In this document: piece by piece, positions 62,730 to 64,000 of the stretch | How the letters are laid out: each line of letters starts with the position of its first letter | Numbering within the stretch: the stretch's first letter is position 1 | Assembly (NCBI GenBank): GCA_035384605.1 | Contig: DAOOIV010000003.1 | Location: 62,001-126,000 of the forward strand | Reading direction: 5' to 3' | Source: Phycisphaerae bacterium | GTDB taxonomy: Bacteria; Planctomycetota; Phycisphaerae; UBA1845; PWPN01 | Length of the DNA: 64,000 nt | Notes under the pieces: generated by a model | The model's input: only the letters and a program-made list of their open reading frames with translations | The model's database searches: none | Told to the model about the DNA's origin: nothing | Made by a program: the position numbers and the translations under genes

Positions 62730-63026
62730 ATGATTCAGATCCGCCGACAAGGCAACGATATTCTCTTACCCGTGAAGGTGGTCCCCAAATCCTCCCGCGA
62801 CAGGATTGTGGGCGAACTCGACGGGGCGCTCAAGATCACCGTCGCGGCGGCCCCGGACAAGGGCGCCGCCAACGTCGCGGTTTGCACACTGCTCGCCAAG
62901 ACAATGGGCCTGCGGACCTCGCAGGTTATGGTGCAGACCGGCCATGGCTCGCCGCGAAAGACCGTCCGGATCAGTGGCACTTCAATCGATGCCGTCCTTG
63001 AAAGACTGGAGATCGCAAAAACCTGA
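62730..63026 (+). CDS. DUF167 (YggU-family) protein
   Basis: The 98-residue protein matches the DUF167 fold: LPVKVVPKSSRDRIVGELDGALKITVAAAPDKGAANVAV, followed by QVMVQTGHGSPRKTVRI. The function of the family is not established. ATG 62730 is preferred to the in-frame TTG at 62724. It follows the anti-sigma gene by 13 bases and may be in the same transcript. Confidence 0.9.
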   Translation: MIQIRRQGNDILLPVKVVPKSSRDRIVGELDGALKITVAAAPDKGAANVAVCTLLAKTMGLRTSQVMVQTGHGSPRKTVRISGTSIDAVLERLEIAKT

Positions 63027-63092
63027 TGGCAACTGAGCCAAAACGATGTAGGATGTGGTCGATGGGCTGAACATCCTGCCTGGTGAGCGGCC

Positions 63093-64000
63093 ATGCTGCA
63101 GTCAACTCTTGATCGGGTTTCGCGCAAAGCCGCCGGAACCCTGACCGGCTTCACGCTGATCGAGGTTCTGGTGGTCGTTGCGATCATCGCCCTGCTGGTC
63201 GCTGTCCTGCTGCCCACGCTGGCTCGAACCCGCGAGCAAACAAGGGCAACGGTCTGCCTCTCCAACTTGAAGCAGCAGGGAATCGCCCTCTCAACGTACT
63301 CCGCCGATCACAAGACCGTCCTGCCGTGGGCCGGCTCGTTTCGGTTCTCACTGATGGAGGGCAAGTACTACCTCGGGTATTCCGGCGACGACAGGCACGA
63401 CTGGGCCTTGGTCAATATCGGCGCGTTGTACCCCAAGTACGTGGGTGCGAACCCCGAACTCTTCTACTGCCCCAACAACAAGGCCGCCGACAGCACCGGA
63501 TCGAACGGCATTGCCCAGTTCCTGAGTTGTTACCGTGCCCCAAAACGCGGCCGGCCGGGATATCAGAATTCGCACACATTTCCCATCTCCCCTTTCAGCT
63601 CATACAACTACGCCGCACCTCTGATCCCCGCCGCCTCGCCGTGCGACGCCGGCAGCCGGATGTACCCCGAAGAGTCGGTCCGCTACGGCGACGCGTCGCT
63701 GGCGAACGAATCACCCTACTGGCAGTACCTGAACGAGGCCGTTGATTCCGCCCCGGAATTCCTCGGCCCGCTCCCGGCCGGAATGCGCGGCCGGCACTCC
63801 GTACACGCTTTCGTCTCCGACGGCTACTTTGCGGGCAAAGATGCCTTCACCTGGGAAGGGCAGGTGTACAATCGCGATCCCTACGAGGGCTATCACCTCC
63901 GCAGCTACAACGTCCTGTACAGTGATTTACACGCCAGGCGTGTGGTCGATCCCCAGGGCCAGATTCACGCCGCCCAGCTCACCCCCATTCGCTATAACAA
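63093..64000 (+). CDS. Prepilin-like protein, truncated by the window edge
   Basis: Open from ATG 63093 to the end of the window (302 codons, no stop). It has a prepilin leader (GFTLIEVLVVVAIIALLVAVLLPTLARTREQTR), a CLSNLKQQGIALSTYSADHK segment as in the planctomycete family, and, near the edge, YNVLYSDLHARRVVD, the equivalent of the DGH motif. A ribosome-binding site is weak (GGTGAG). Third member of the family in this window. Confidence 0.85.
   Translation, partial: MLQSTLDRVSRKAAGTLTGFTLIEVLVVVAIIALLVAVLLPTLARTREQTRATVCLSNLKQQGIALSTYSADHKTVLPWAGSFRFSLMEGKYYLGYSGDDRHDWALVNIGALYPKYVGANPELFYCPNNKAADSTGSNGIAQFLSCYRAPKRGRPGYQNSHTFPISPFSSYNYAAPLIPAASPCDAGSRMYPEESVRYGDASLANESPYWQYLNEAVDSAPEFLGPLPAGMRGRHSVHAFVSDGYFAGKDAFTWEGQVYNRDPYEGYHLRSYNVLYSDLHARRVVDPQGQIHAAQLTPIRYN

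Overview
The window reads as a GC-rich chromosome segment from a saprophytic member of the Planctomycetota, most likely Phycisphaerae or a close relative. The basis is the combination of PEP-CTERM proteins, prepilin-like proteins with an FTLIEVLVVV N-terminus and a terminal NH..DGH-type motif, many secreted enzymes ending in paired Asp-rich dockerin-like loops, XylR- and LacI-type sugar regulators, and a formylglycine-enzyme-like fusion. The taxonomic call is inference.

Layout. 1-5.6 kb: mostly housekeeping or orphan genes (LPP20-like protein, MntP manganese exporter, M-type aminopeptidase lipoprotein, RsuA/RluB pseudouridine synthase, Tat-exported DUF362 protein). 5.6-22.8 kb: secreted LamG protein, XylR-type AraC regulator, prepilin-like protein, PEP-CTERM LamG protein, multidomain metallophosphoesterase, GH127 enzyme divergent from a malectin-tailed alpha-barrel protein, GH5, and a five-bladed propeller hydrolase. 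22.8-29.2 kb (minus strand): a compact mannan operon in the order symporter, lipoprotein beta-mannanase-like GH5, cellobiose/mannobiose 2-epimerase, GH130 mannosylglucose phosphorylase. 30-38.5 kb: prepilin-like protein, an FGE-like/PcRGLX-like fusion and a giant alpha-barrel protein. 39-44.7 kb: three paralogous secreted propeller-FN3-dockerin proteins in one operon. 44.7-48.2 kb: a 14-repeat propeller protein with four InlB-type repeats. 48.5-54 kb: a LacI regulator, a secreted dockerin protein and a PEP-CTERM protein. 54-56.3 kb: GH5-dockerin and thioredoxin. 56.3-61.3 kb: a type II secretion/type IV pilus-like assembly operon (E, F, F, I-like, J-like, K/X-like). 61.6-64 kb: ECF sigma/anti-sigma pair, DUF167 protein and a prepilin-like protein cut by the window edge.

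How the genes fit together. Most of the window is a plant polysaccharide degradation island. The mannan operon forms a complete inferred route: GH5 cleaves mannan outside the cell, the symporter imports oligosaccharide, the epimerase converts Man-Man to Man-Glc, and GH130 phosphorolyses it to mannose-1-phosphate and glucose. GH127 and the PcRGLX-like fusion point to arabinan and rhamnogalacturonan side chains.

The most striking structure is a perfect 14-bp palindrome, CTAAAATGTTTTAG, present exactly three times and only between genes: before the three-paralogue propeller operon (38720), over the -10 of the promoter beside the LacI gene (50101), and just upstream of a good promoter for the PEP-CTERM gene (52689). 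It looks like the operator of the LacI regulator at 48549-49670 and defines a local regulon of surface proteins of unknown function. A second unexplained structure is a dispersed element of about 115 bp (5818-5929 and 38783-38903) with a 67-bp core that differs at only 4 positions. No tRNA, rRNA, CRISPR array or insertion sequence was recognised.
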